Shown here: one piece after another, positions 46,237-55,017 of the stretch
How positions within the stretch are numbered: the stretch's first letter is position 1
Layout of the letters: the number at the start of each line of letters is the position of its first letter
Assembly: GCA_018830285.1 (NCBI GenBank)
Contig: JAHJSB010000063.1
Span: 186,001 to 250,000 of the forward strand
Direction of reading: 5' to 3'
Length of the DNA stretch: 64,000 bases
Source of the DNA: Alphaproteobacteria bacterium
Lineage (GTDB): Bacteria > Pseudomonadota > Alphaproteobacteria > Caulobacterales > Hyphomonadaceae
Position numbers and translations under genes: made by a program
The notes under the pieces: model-generated
Seen by the model: only the letters and a program-made list of their open reading frames with translations
The model's database searches: none
What the model was told of the DNA's origin: nothing

Positions 46237-46806
46237 TCATTTGCTAGAGGAGTGATCGTCAGATTCTACTTCGTGTGAAGGAAGGTTGAGTGAGGTTGGC
46301 ACAACCACGCTCCATCCAAAGTCGCTCAAGATTTTTTGAACTCGCTCACCCGCGACTTCTATAGTTGTCGCAATGCTGCGAAGACTTTGCGCTGAGCGGG
46401 CCATAGAATACGCAAGTTTGCTAGTTATAGCAGGAATCTTTTCTACTTCGTCAGCACGCTTACGGTAGTGCTTTGCTAAGGAGGGAGATCCAGAGGCACC
46501 AATTTGAACTACAGCGAGTATTGTAAAGTTTTTAAGCCATTCGTCTTCATAATTTTCGGAATCGGTCTTCTTGATCAAACCCTTCAGCGCGGCACCATAC
46601 AAATTTCTCCAAGTTTCGATCTAGCTTCGTAGCAATTCGAGACATCACGGCATCAGATTCGGTTAGAAATTCAACGATCTCAACGATTTTGTCTTCTTGA
46701 TCTGCAAGCGCTTGAGCCTTGCCGACACGTTTTTGATTCAGGATTGGCTCAAGATCGGCGAAGCCTTGGCTGATTTCTGCTATCGCTTCCTCCCCGTTCC
46801 CACACC
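46237..46806 (-). pseudogene. Remnant of a helical protein gene, frame-broken and AT-rich
   Basis: The 5' part (about 46806-46610) encodes a charged helical stretch, GFADLEPILNQKRVGKAQAL then IVEIVEFLTESDAVMSRIAT. The 3' part in another frame (46602-46237) continues LKGLIKKTDSENYEDEWLKN and AITSKLAYSMARSAQSLRSI to ESDDHSSSK, where only a TTG start is available. Both parts look like protein, which suggests one gene broken by a frameshift near 46610. Base composition is clearly lower in GC than the neighbours. Its 5' side is cut off by the dispersed repeat at 46804. Possible foreign origin; the family is unknown. Confidence 0.5.
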
Positions 46807-46898
46807 CAACCCTCCCCCGATGACCCCTGCGAAGCTGCGAGGGAATGAGCAATCGCACTGCGATTGCCCGGAGCAGGCCCAAGCATAAGCGCTGGGCG
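46804..46898 (+). repeat. Dispersed ~95-bp repeat, copy A
   Basis: It is nearly identical to 48058-48152. Shared blocks include GACCCCTGCGAAGCTGCG, AGCAATCGCACTGCGATTGC and CCGGAGCAGGCCCAAGC. The centre GCAATCGCA-C-TGCGATTGC is a perfect palindrome (46849-46867). Both copies are direct repeats flanking the tail-collar and VOC genes. Confidence 0.85.
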
Positions 46899-47113
46899 AG
46901 TCCATGGATTGACATCCGATCCAAGGCGCGGGAGAAAAGTTCAGGTTCATGGATACCTCCCTGCGCAGGTATCTTCGGAAGTGAGCAAGCCTGCGCTGCA
47001 CCCAACCCCCAAAACCGCAACGCACCCTGCCAGGACATGGCCTGCGAGACGCGCCCCCTTGCCCCTCTCGCGCCACGCTTTAGGCTAACCCCTCCACAAT
47101 GGGAGGACACGGC

Positions 47114-47581
47114 GTGATTCGGAAATTTGCGATGGCGACGGCCCTGGCCGGGGCGCTGATGGCGGGAACGGCGCCTGCGGCCCATGCGGGCCCGGACGAA
47201 TACCTTGGCGAGATCATCACGGCGGGTTTCAATTTCTGCCCCCGCGGCACGCTGGAGGCCGATGGCCGCCTCCTGTCGATCAACGAAAACACGGCCCTGT
47301 TCTCGCTCCTCGGCACGATGTATGGCGGCGACGGCCGCACCACGTTCGCCCTGCCGGACCTGCGCGGGCGCACGATCATCGGGGCGGGCCAGGGCCCGGG
47401 CCTCACCGAACGCCGGCAGGGCCAGGCGGGCGGCACCGAGACTGGCAGCGCGGCCCCCGTGCTGGCCGATAATGGCGACGGAAATGCCGCTGGCAGCGCC
47501 CCGGCCGGCACCAACATGCCGCCCTATCTCGCCCTCAGGCAATGCGTCGTGATACAAGGTATCTTCCCGTCCCGGAACTGA
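47114..47581 (+). CDS. Secreted tail-collar-domain protein
   Basis: 155 residues. A signal peptide ([20 protein letters not shown] then PAAHAG) precedes a phage tail collar-like domain: [60 protein letters not shown] and GGTETGS. Tail-collar domains sit at phage fibre bases and in microcystin-dependent proteins. Here the protein is exported and solitary, so it is not a virion part in a working prophage. The GTG at 47114 with GGGAGG seven bases before is preferred over the ATG at 47099. Confidence 0.82.
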   Translation: MIRKFAMATALAGALMAGTAPAAHAGPDEYLGEIITAGFNFCPRGTLEADGRLLSINENTALFSLLGTMYGGDGRTTFALPDLRGRTIIGAGQGPGLTERRQGQAGGTETGSAAPVLADNGDGNAAGSAPAGTNMPPYLALRQCVVIQGIFPSRN

Positions 47582-47583
47582 CC

Positions 47584-48000
47584 ATGCCCCTCGCCCCCTT
47601 CCATCTCGCCTTCCCGGTCCACGACCTTGACGCCGCCCGCGCCTTCTATGGCGGCCTACTCGGCTGCGCCGAGGGGCGCAGCTCGCCCGAATGGGTGGAT
47701 TTCGATTTCCACGGCCACCAGATCGTCGCCCATCTGGCGCCAGACCAGTGCGCCCCCACCGGCACCAGCACAGTTGACGGGCATGGCGTGCCGGTGCGCC
47801 ATTTCGGCCTCGTCCTACCAATGGATGAGTGGCAGGCGCTGGCCGCGCGCCTTGAAGGCCAGGTCGAATTCCTGATAGCTCCCTATGTCCGCTTCAAGGG
47901 CCAGCCCGGCGAGCAGGCGACCATGTTCTTCCACGACCCCTCCGGCAACGCCATCGAGCTGAAAGCCTTCGCCGACATCGGCCAGCTGTTTGCGAGATAG
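47584..48000 (+). CDS. VOC (glyoxalase/dioxygenase superfamily) protein
   Basis: 138 residues. [20 protein letters not shown] starts the first beta-alpha-beta-beta-beta unit; [20 protein letters not shown] starts the second, ending [15 protein letters not shown]. Metal ligands fit His in the first unit, His in VRHFG, and Glu in AIELK. Enzymes of this fold open rings or isomerise small molecules; the substrate is unknown. It lies three bases after the tail-collar gene stop. Confidence 0.88.
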   Translation: MPLAPFHLAFPVHDLDAARAFYGGLLGCAEGRSSPEWVDFDFHGHQIVAHLAPDQCAPTGTSTVDGHGVPVRHFGLVLPMDEWQALAARLEGQVEFLIAPYVRFKGQPGEQATMFFHDPSGNAIELKAFADIGQLFAR

Positions 48001-48057
48001 GGCCTAAACCGCCGCATTGTCCGGTGATCTGCCCAAACCCCAACTCCCCCTTCTTAC

Positions 48058-48152
48058 ACCCAGCCCTCCCCCGGGTGACCCCTGCGAAGCTGCGGAGGAA
48101 TCAGCAATCGCACTGCGATTGCCCGGAGCAGGCCCAAGCGCAAGCGCGGGGC
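48058..48152 (+). repeat. Dispersed ~95-bp repeat, copy B
   Basis: Second copy of the element at 46804-46898, same orientation, with about ten base differences and one 1-bp gap. The palindrome GCAATCGCA-C-TGCGATTGC is at 48104-48122. It lies in the 284-bp gap between the VOC and DUF4262 genes; the remainder of that gap holds no gene that I can support. Confidence 0.85.
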
Positions 48153-48284
48153 GGGGCCTTATACAATACTCACCTCGGGCACGTGGGGAAAGTCCGACCC
48201 ATGGCCCACCCCCCACCTTAAATCTCGGACAGGTTGGCCTCGCGCGGCTTGACCCCGGGCCCGGCGCAACGCGTCATCACCGCC

Positions 48285-48764
48285 ATGACCGAGAGCGAAC
48301 TCTCCGCCGCAACGCGCCGCCTGCTGGAGGATGTGGAAACCCATGGCTGGCACAGCCAGCACGTCTTCGACCCGGAGCTTGCCCGCCCCAATTTCTCCTA
48401 TTCCGTCGGCTTCACGCAGACGCTGGGCGCGCCGGAATTCATCGTCTTCGGCCTCCACCGCGACGTGATGCACGACATGCTGGGCGAGGTCTTCCGCCAG
48501 GTGAAAGCGGGCCGCAAGGTCGAAGGCGACCAGCGCTGGCACGGCCTCAGCGAGGATTTCGACTGTTTCGGCAAGAAGGCCAGCCATGACGGCCTGTTCA
48601 CCACCTATGCGGTTCTGGCCGACTGGTTCTGGCAGCGCCAGGGCCAGTCCGGCCACCCCGCCATGATCCAGCTCGTCTGGCCCGGCCTGCTCGACGGGCT
48701 GTTCCCATGGGACGAAGGCTGCGCCCCCGGCGTCATCGCCGCCCAGCCCAGGCTCTGGGCCTAG
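48285..48764 (+). CDS. DUF4262 domain protein
   Basis: 159 residues. DVETHGWHSQHVFDPELARP followed by FSYSVGFTQTLGAPEFIVFG is the DUF4262 signature, with later HGLSEDFDCFGKKA. Its function is unknown. The ATG at 48285 is chosen since it matches the domain start; the frame extends a little further up (48234). It is convergent with a cysteine-cluster gene and overlaps it by 4 bp. Confidence 0.85.
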   Translation: MTESELSAATRRLLEDVETHGWHSQHVFDPELARPNFSYSVGFTQTLGAPEFIVFGLHRDVMHDMLGEVFRQVKAGRKVEGDQRWHGLSEDFDCFGKKASHDGLFTTYAVLADWFWQRQGQSGHPAMIQLVWPGLLDGLFPWDEGCAPGVIAAQPRLWA

Positions 48765-49090
48765 GCCGGCTCCCCGTCCCTGTCGCGCACACGCTCGCCC
48801 ATGATCCCGTTGGCGCGGCGCGCCTTGATGCATTCGAAACTGCCCGCCCGGAAGGCGCGGCAGGCTTCGGGCCTATCCTCATACACGCCGCACACGGCCT
48901 TTCCGTCGCCCAGCTGCAAATGCACGCAATGGCCGCATTCGAACTTGACGAAACGCTGCCCTCCCTCGCTGAACAGGCCGGCTTCGGGCAGGTCGCGCGA
49001 GGCGTCCCACGGCAACAGGGCTAGGTAGCGCGGGTTCCTGCTGAAACAGCAGGCGCCGCAGGACACGCAGTCAAATAGCGGGTCAGTCAT
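48761..49090 (-). CDS. YkgJ family cysteine cluster protein
   Basis: 109 residues. DCVSCGACCFSRNPRYLALL carries the CxxCxxCC motif, followed by FECGHCVHLQLGDGKAVCGV and EDRPEACRAFRAGSFECIKA, giving eight or more conserved cysteines. The family probably binds zinc or an iron-sulfur cluster; its function is unclear. It is the second such protein in the window (the other is at 11.4 kb, a longer YcgN type). Confidence 0.87.
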   Translation of the reverse strand: MTDPLFDCVSCGACCFSRNPRYLALLPWDASRDLPEAGLFSEGGQRFVKFECGHCVHLQLGDGKAVCGVYEDRPEACRAFRAGSFECIKARRANGIMGERVRDRDGEPA

Positions 49091-49204
49091 GGCGTGGGGG
49101 TCATCGCTCCGCCGCCCGGTTGCGAAAATCTCATCGGTCGGCGGCAGCCGCGATCTACGCCCGCCTGCCCCGCCCGGCAAGCGGCATTGTGGCCAGCCCG
49201 CATA

Positions 49205-49576
49205 TCAGGCGAACAGCCCCGCCAGCCCCAGCCCGGTCACGAGGCTGAACATCGGGATCACCGGGAACCGCCGGAGCGACAGGCCGGATTTCAAGGCGGT
49301 GAACAGGGCCACGCCGACAAAGCCGGCCGCGCCTGTCGTGGCAATGGCGGCATAGTCCCTGTGCGCCGGGTCCAGCGCGCCCGCCGCGAAGCCCGCCGCG
49401 ACGAACACGGTCGACACCGTGCCGAGGTGCCACATCAAGTAGGCCAGCCATTTCAGGCCGGGCTCCATGTCCACTGCCAGGAACGGGCGCACGAACTTGG
49501 CCCCGCCGAGAAAGACATGGATCGCCACGGTGAGCACCGCCACGCCCGCCGCTGCCCAGAAAAAGAGTGCCGTCAT
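49205..49576 (-). CDS. Four-helix membrane protein of unknown function
   Basis: 123 residues. Four hydrophobic segments (about 5-27, 43-66, 75-95, 103-123) with IHVFLGGAKFVRPFLAV after the first. The ATG at 49574-49576 is where the membrane domain starts; the frame is open well upstream without domain content. No family is assigned. Confidence 0.72.
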   Translation of the reverse strand: MTALFFWAAAGVAVLTVAIHVFLGGAKFVRPFLAVDMEPGLKWLAYLMWHLGTVSTVFVAAGFAAGALDPAHRDYAAIATTGAAGFVGVALFTALKSGLSLRRFPVIPMFSLVTGLGLAGLFA

Positions 49577-49702
49577 TGCGTCTGCCTCCCCCGCCCTTTT
49601 GCCAAGGCTCTCACTTCCCCCGTCCCCACGCAAGCCGCACAGCCAAGCGGGATTTGCCCGCGCCTTTCCACCCCCCTCCCGGCGTCGCGTATACTGCGCG
49701 CC

Positions 49703-50137
49703 ATGCACCCCGCGACGCGCCATCGCATCTTCTCTGCATTGCCGGTCTGGCTGTGGCCTTATGTCTAGCTGCAGCTCTGGGGCCTGCAGCGCTGGATCAG
49801 GTTCAGCGGGCGCGGCCCGCTGATCGCCGTCTGCTCGCGCAGCGGCAATGTCTACATCACCGCCATGGCCGACGCCCCGGCGCCCGAGGGCACCTATGCC
49901 TACACGCCACCGAAGCAATTTGCGTGGGCCCGCCTTGCCGTGCCCGCGGCCGCGTGCCTCTGCGGGCCCTGTCCGGGCATCTTCCGTGCACATTTCGTGG
50001 ACCGGCCACGCCCGGCCCACACCCTTCGCAGACACGTCCTGAGGGCGCGCCACCCCCGCACCACACCCACATCACCCCCCTCCTGCCGCCGCCCCCCGGG
50101 CCTGCGGCCGCTAGTGCTGGGCCCTGCCTTGGCGTGA
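49703..50137 (+). pseudogene. Possible gene remnant with an in-frame UAG
   Basis: MHPATRHRIFSALPVWLWPYV is followed by TAG (49766-49768), then the same frame continues LQLWGLQRWIRFSGRGPLIA VCSRSGNVYITAMADAP and on to 50137 without a stop. The region after the stop looks protein-like for about 55 residues and then turns low complexity. It fills most of the 600-bp gap between 49577 and 50177, where I see no intact gene. It could also be non-coding GC-rich sequence. Confidence 0.35.
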
Positions 50138-50177
50138 CCCCTTCCCTGCCCCGGCCTGCCCGCGCTAGGCTGGCGAC

Positions 50178-50789
50178 ATGATCCTGTATGACTATCCCGG
50201 CGGGCCCAACCCGCGCCGCGTCCGCATCTTCCTCGCCGAGAAGGGCATCAGCGTGCCCATGGAAACCGTGGACATTCTCAAGCGCCGCAACCGCCAGCCT
50301 GATTTCCTCGAGAAAAACCCCACCGGCGGCATTCCCATTCTCGAACTCGACGACGGCACCTGCATTTCCGAAAGCGTCGCCATCTGCCGCTATTTCGAGG
50401 AATTGCATCCCGAGCCGCCTCTGTTCGGCACCGGCGCGAAACAGCGCGCCATCATCGAGATGTGCCTGCGCCGGGTCGAGCTGAACCTGATGGTGCCGAT
50501 CGGCATGGTCTGGGTCCACGGCCATCCGCTGACGGCAAAACTGATCCGCCAGATCCCCGAAGCCGCCGCGCAAAACCGCGTGCGCACCGCCATGGGCTAC
50601 AAGCTGCTCAACGACCAGCTGGCGGAAAATGACTTCATCGCCGGCGATACCTATAGCGTCGTCGATGCCGTGGCCCTCGCCACCTATGATTTCGGTGCCG
50701 GCCTGGTCGGCGTGCCCCCCGAAGACGGCCTCACCCACCTCGCCCGCTGGCACGCCGCCGTCTCCGCCCGCCCCAGCGCCACGGCCTGA
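50178..50789 (+). CDS. Glutathione S-transferase family protein
   Basis: 203 residues. The thioredoxin-like N-terminal domain has MILYDYPGGPNPRRVRIFLA and KNPTGGIPILELDDGTCISE SVAICRYFEE, with the cis-Pro and ES pair that binds glutathione; the all-helical C-terminal domain has DFIAGDTYSVVDAVALAT. No catalytic Tyr is obvious; Ser or Asn near the first turn may serve. The detoxification target is unknown. Confidence 0.92.
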   Translation: MILYDYPGGPNPRRVRIFLAEKGISVPMETVDILKRRNRQPDFLEKNPTGGIPILELDDGTCISESVAICRYFEELHPEPPLFGTGAKQRAIIEMCLRRVELNLMVPIGMVWVHGHPLTAKLIRQIPEAAAQNRVRTAMGYKLLNDQLAENDFIAGDTYSVVDAVALATYDFGAGLVGVPPEDGLTHLARWHAAVSARPSATA

Positions 50790-50837
50790 CACAACAGCGG
50801 GTTGACGTCAGCGCCGGCCACGGCCAAGCCTTGCGGC

Positions 50838-51329
50838 ATGCCCATATCCATTCCGTCCGATATCGCCCACATCATCCAGCTCGCCATCGCGCCGGTCTTC
50901 CTGCTCGCAGGCATCGGCGCATTCCTCAATGTCATGGCCAATCGCCTGAGCCGCGTGGTCGACCGCTGGCGCAAGGTGGAAGGCTACATGGCCGAACTGG
51001 ATGAGCCGGCCCGCCAGATTCACGTGCCGGAGCTCGCGGCCATCGACAAACGGATGATCCTGATCAACCGCGCCGTCATCCTGTCGACCCTGTCGGCGCT
51101 GCTGATCTGCCTCGTGGTCGTGACGCTGTTCACTGGCCAGGTGGTGAAGATGGATGTGTCCAACGCGGTTGCCGCGCTGTTTGTCGCCTCCATGGGCGTT
51201 CTCATCGCCGGGCTCGTCTATTTCCTCGCCGAGATCTCCGTCGCCACCCGCACCCTGCGCGTCGCCCCACACCTGATCCCGTCACACAAGGCGCGGCATC
51301 GGAAGAAGGGGCCAGCCGACCTGTCCTAA
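50838..51329 (+). CDS. DUF2721 membrane protein
   Basis: 163 residues. Three membrane helices (about 13-35, 78-100, 108-130) and the DUF2721 segment FLNVMANRLSRVVDRWRKVE between the first two. The C-terminus is basic. Function is unknown. The frame is open further upstream but the ATG at 50838 begins at the domain. It overlaps the convergent lipoprotein by four bases. Confidence 0.85.
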   Translation: MPISIPSDIAHIIQLAIAPVFLLAGIGAFLNVMANRLSRVVDRWRKVEGYMAELDEPARQIHVPELAAIDKRMILINRAVILSTLSALLICLVVVTLFTGQVVKMDVSNAVAALFVASMGVLIAGLVYFLAEISVATRTLRVAPHLIPSHKARHRKKGPADLS

Positions 51330-51943
51330 TCGTCGGCGCCCCAGTGCGGCAGCGGCGGGTCAGCCGGCTTCGACGTATCGAACTCCACCCGGAAGAAACG
51401 CCCGGGACGCGCCAGTTCATAGGCGAATACCGCGTCTGCCGGACGGACCTCGATGGCCCAGACATTCGCGATTGAAACCGGAATGCCTTCGCGGTCGAAC
51501 AGGGCTTTTGTTGCGGCGTCAGCCGGGAAGTCCTGGCGCGAACCGCTGCCTGCCGCCAGCACCCTGCCGCCATAGCCGCTCAAAGCGTCCTCGCTGCCGT
51601 CTTCATGCAGGTGAATATGATGCAGGCCCAGCGTGCCCTTGTCCCGCGTCAATACCCAGGTGCGGGAGCGATCATCGCCAACCGCCAGCGGAATACGGAT
51701 TTCCGATGTCGAACAGTCGCGCACATGCATGACAACACGCTCCGCCCGCCAGGCATCATCAGCCACGTCCTGGCTGACGATCGCCCCCTCAAATGCCTGA
51801 CCACACAGCAGCGCCAGGCGGTCCCAGAACTGGGATTCCGGTGATTGCCGGCACGATGTCAGCGAAAGGGCGAAGAGACAGAAAAGACTGGAGCGCAAAA
51901 GCATGAGGCGCAGCCTAAACAGGCTGCGCCTCGATGCAATCAT
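51326..51943 (-). CDS. Hypothetical lipoprotein
   Basis: 205 residues. The start MIASRRSLFRLRLMLLRSSL FCLFALSLTSC gives a basic stretch and a hydrophobic core, ending in lipobox SLTSC. The mature part has WVLTRDKGTLGLHHIHLHED and VSIANVWAIEVRPADAVFAY, with no recognised family. An internal ATG at 51904 would shorten the leader. It sits 14 bp downstream of the ftsH stop; a perfect 12-bp hairpin covers its first codons. Confidence 0.72.
   Translation of the reverse strand: MIASRRSLFRLRLMLLRSSLFCLFALSLTSCRQSPESQFWDRLALLCGQAFEGAIVSQDVADDAWRAERVVMHVRDCSTSEIRIPLAVGDDRSRTWVLTRDKGTLGLHHIHLHEDGSEDALSGYGGRVLAAGSGSRQDFPADAATKALFDREGIPVSIANVWAIEVRPADAVFAYELARPGRFFRVEFDTSKPADPPLPHWGADD
51905..51932. terminator. 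Perfect 12-bp hairpin downstream of ftsH
   Basis: GAGGCGCAGCCT, loop AAAC, AGGCTGCGCCTC. It is 26 bp past the ftsH stop and within the first codons of the lipoprotein gene. There is no U-run, so it may be a weak terminator, a 3' stabiliser, or a translation block for the next gene. Confidence 0.5.
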
Positions 51944-51957
51944 TTAGTCTGCCGCAA

Positions 51958-53880
51958 TCAGGCTGGGCTCGGCTCGGGGTCGCCAAGGCCGGTATCGCCC
52001 TTCGGCTTGCGGCGCTTGCCGATGACCGGGACAGCCGAAGCCGGGCCGGCATCATCGTCGCCAAGGTCAGGCCGGGACGGCTTGTTGCCCTTCAGCAGCT
52101 CGGCAATCTCGTTGCCGCTCAGCGTTTCATATTCCAGCAGGCCATTGGCAATCGCTTCCCAGTCGGACCGCGTTTCGGTCATGATGCGGCGCGCTTCGTC
52201 CATGCCGGTCTGGATCAGCTTGCGGACTTCTTCCTCGATCTTGCGCGAGGTCTCTTCCGAGATATGCGACGACTGCATCAGCTGCTGGCCAAGGAACACG
52301 TCGCCCTGGTCAGAGCCATAATCGACCGGGCCGATATCGTCGGCAAAACCCCAGCGCGTGACCATCGCCCGGGCAAGGCGGGTCGCCTGCTGGATGTCCG
52401 AAGCCGCACCGGCTGTGACATTGTCATGGCCGAACTTCAGTTCCTCGGCGACGCGTCCGCCCATCATAATGGCCAGGCGGCTGGTCATCTCGATCTTGGA
52501 CATGGACAGTTTGTCGTCTTCCGGCAGCTGCATGACCATGCCCAGCGCACGTCCGCGCGGAATGATGGTGGCCTTGTGCACCGGATCGGCCGACGGCACT
52601 TTCATCGCCACGATGGCGTGGCCGGCCTCATGCCAGGCCGTCAGCTCTTTTTCCTTTTCAGACATCACCATGGAGCGGCGTTCCGGTCCCATCAGGACCT
52701 TGTCCTTGGCATCCTCGAACTCTGCCATCGCCACGACACGCTTGCCGCGACGGGCGGCCAGCAGGGCGGCTTCGTTGACGAGGTTGGCAAGGTCGGCACC
52801 CGAAAAGCCCGGCGTGCCGCGCGCGATCGTTTTGGTGTCAACGTCCTTGGCCAGGGGCACATTGCGCATATGGACGCGCAGGATTTTCTCGCGGCCGATA
52901 ATGTCAGGATTGCCGACCGTGATCTGGCGGTCGAAACGACCGGGACGCAGCAGCGCCGGGTCCAGCACGTCAGGTCGGTTAGTCGCGGCAACAAGGATGA
53001 TGCCCTCATTGGCTTCAAAGCCATCCATCTCGACGAGGAGCTGGTTCAAGGTCTGCTCGCGTTCGTCATTGCCGCCGCCGAGGCCTGCGCCGCGCGAGCG
53101 GCCAACCGCGTCGATCTCGTCAATGAAGATGATGCAAGGGGCCGAGCGCTTGGCCTGTTCGAACATGTCGCGCACGCGGCTGGCGCCGACGCCGACAAAC
53201 ATTTCGACAAAGTCGGAACCGGAAATCGTGAAGAATGGCACGCCAGCCTCGCCAGCCACAGCGCGGGCGAGAAGCGTCTTGCCTGTACCGGGAGGGCCGA
53301 CCAGAAGGGCACCCTTCGGGATCTTGCCGCCGAGGCGCTGGAACTTGGACGGGTCCTGCAGGAATTCGACGATTTCCTGCAACTCTTCCTTGGCTTCGTC
53401 CACGCCAGCGACATCGTCAAACGTGACGCGACCATGCTTTTCTGTAAGCAGGCGGGCGCGCGATTTGCCGAAGCTCATCGCCCCGCGTCCGCCGCCGCCC
53501 TGCATCTGGCGCATCATGAAGAAGACAAAGCCGACGATCAGGACGATCGGCAGGATTGAAAAGATCAGCGAGGCAAAATTGTTGCGGCCGCTGTCAGCAT
53601 CGATCGTGAACGGCACGCCTTGTTTGACGAGGATGCCCTGGGTTTCCATGTCGAGGCCGCGCAGTTCGCTGACAAGCGTGCGGTTGTCGGTCGTCTTCAC
53701 GACGATCTGCTGGTCGCCGAGTGTCGCCTCGACCACTTCGCCGCCATCGATCAGCTTGTAGATTTCAGACAGCTTTGCCTTGTCGGCATGGTCTGCTTCA
53801 GAGGTCCCGCCCATGGCGACGGCCATGCCGATGACAAGCAGGGCGATGGCCCCCCAGATGGCAAGATTGCGCACGTTCAT
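51958..53880 (-). CDS. ftsH: ATP-dependent zinc metalloprotease FtsH
   Basis: 640 residues. Two N-terminal membrane helices (about 5-22 and 107-126, [20 protein letters not shown]), AAA+ domain with Walker [35 protein letters not shown] and second-region homology, and the protease site [11 protein letters not shown]. The sequence [23 protein letters not shown] linker is typical. It degrades membrane and heat-shock regulators. It follows tilS, the usual tilS-ftsH order, in a cluster with tol-pal. Confidence 0.97.
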   Translation of the reverse strand: MNVRNLAIWGAIALLVIGMAVAMGGTSEADHADKAKLSEIYKLIDGGEVVEATLGDQQIVVKTTDNRTLVSELRGLDMETQGILVKQGVPFTIDADSGRNNFASLIFSILPIVLIVGFVFFMMRQMQGGGGRGAMSFGKSRARLLTEKHGRVTFDDVAGVDEAKEELQEIVEFLQDPSKFQRLGGKIPKGALLVGPPGTGKTLLARAVAGEAGVPFFTISGSDFVEMFVGVGASRVRDMFEQAKRSAPCIIFIDEIDAVGRSRGAGLGGGNDEREQTLNQLLVEMDGFEANEGIILVAATNRPDVLDPALLRPGRFDRQITVGNPDIIGREKILRVHMRNVPLAKDVDTKTIARGTPGFSGADLANLVNEAALLAARRGKRVVAMAEFEDAKDKVLMGPERRSMVMSEKEKELTAWHEAGHAIVAMKVPSADPVHKATIIPRGRALGMVMQLPEDDKLSMSKIEMTSRLAIMMGGRVAEELKFGHDNVTAGAASDIQQATRLARAMVTRWGFADDIGPVDYGSDQGDVFLGQQLMQSSHISEETSRKIEEEVRKLIQTGMDEARRIMTETRSDWEAIANGLLEYETLSGNEIAELLKGNKPSRPDLGDDDAGPASAVPVIGKRRKPKGDTGLGDPEPSPA

Positions 53881-53973
53881 ATTCGGTCTCTCAATTTTTT
53901 AGTGTTCCTGAGCTCTAACATAGGAGCAGCAGTACACAAAAACGACTCCTTTCCGCTTAACATGCAGCAATTG

Positions 53974-55017
53974 TCACGCCTGGCCGACGAGCAGGTCTTG
54001 CAAATCGGCTAGACGCCGGATCAGCAATGGATCCGGGCCATCCAGCCCCGTTTCCGGGACAAGGTGAACAATTGCACCCTGCCGGCTAACCTTCGCGCCG
54101 CCCAATGTCGCACCGGCGAATGCCCTGGGAGACTGCACCCGGTCGGCGAGTGACTGCAGGTTTTCCCGCCGTGGTGGGGTCTCCCGGCCGGTCACGCCCT
54201 GGATCAGGATGCCCAATCCGCGCGCAGCGCTTTCCGGCCCCAGCATCGTCATGTCCGCCTGTATTAGGGCCGTGCCGGAGACGCGAACATGGTCGCGCAG
54301 CCAGCGCCCGAGACGCACATCCTCGACCGCCCGCAAGCCGGTGAGATCTGCCAGGCAGCGCGAAATCCGCAGATACAGCCCAGGAGAGGCGGTCAGCAAT
54401 TGCCGCATCCTTACCCGCTCGTAGAGCGGATTGTCATTCGTCGGGTCCTCGACCCAGCCTGCGCCCCGCGATGTCAGCACGTGTCGCAAATCGCTGCGGC
54501 GTGCGGTCAAGAGCGGCCGGGCGATCCGCACGCCCTCCCCTTCAGGCCACACCGGCGACGGCGAGACGGCCTGCATGCCGGCAAGACCATACCAGGTCGA
54601 CCCCTGCCGGGCCCGCATCAGGAAGGTCTCGGCCTGATCGTCGGCCGTGTGGCCTGTCAGCAGGACCGCACCGCCTTGCGCCTTCAGCGCGCGGGCAAGG
54701 GCCGCATGCCGGGCCCGGCGGGCGGCGGATTGACGATTGATCGGGGCGTCCCACAACAGTGTCTCGTGACGCCTCCCGAGCGCGCGGCAAATTTCGCCGA
54801 CCCGCGCCGCCTCGCCGGCAGACGCATCGCGCAGGCCATGATCAAATGTGAATGCGATGAGGTCGCGGCCACGCGCCAGCGCCCAGTCGTGGGAAAGATG
54901 CAGGAGCGCGAGGGAATCGCTGCCACCGGACACGGCGACCCCGACCGGGTCGGTCGCCGCCGGGCACAGCCGGTCAAAGGCTGCGAAAGCAGGCGTCAGC
55001 GTCTCTAGTTGTCGCAC
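53974..55017 (-). CDS. tilS: tRNA(Ile)-lysidine synthetase TilS
   Basis: 347 residues. VGVAVSGGSDSLALLHLSHD is the PP-loop (SGGxDS). LLTGHTADDQAETFLMRARQ and WVEDPTNDNPLYERVRMR are TilS-specific motifs. It converts the CAU anticodon cytidine of tRNA-Ile2 to lysidine, so it is essential. It lacks the longer C-terminal domain of E. coli TilS, normal for alphaproteobacteria. It overlaps cpoB by 13 bp. Confidence 0.94.
   Translation of the reverse strand: MRQLETLTPAFAAFDRLCPAATDPVGVAVSGGSDSLALLHLSHDWALARGRDLIAFTFDHGLRDASAGEAARVGEICRALGRRHETLLWDAPINRQSAARRARHAALARALKAQGGAVLLTGHTADDQAETFLMRARQGSTWYGLAGMQAVSPSPVWPEGEGVRIARPLLTARRSDLRHVLTSRGAGWVEDPTNDNPLYERVRMRQLLTASPGLYLRISRCLADLTGLRAVEDVRLGRWLRDHVRVSGTALIQADMTMLGPESAARGLGILIQGVTGRETPPRRENLQSLADRVQSPRAFAGATLGGAKVSRQGAIVHLVPETGLDGPDPLLIRRLADLQDLLVGQA

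Noticed and set aside
46807-47821. A long minus-strand frame that would extend the helical remnant through the tail-collar gene
   Set aside because: Upstream of the repeat it is Arg/Gly-rich noise antisense to the tail-collar and VOC genes; only the part below 46806 looks like protein.
51934-53761. Two long open frames antisense to ftsH
   Set aside because: Composition follows the codon bias of ftsH on the other strand.
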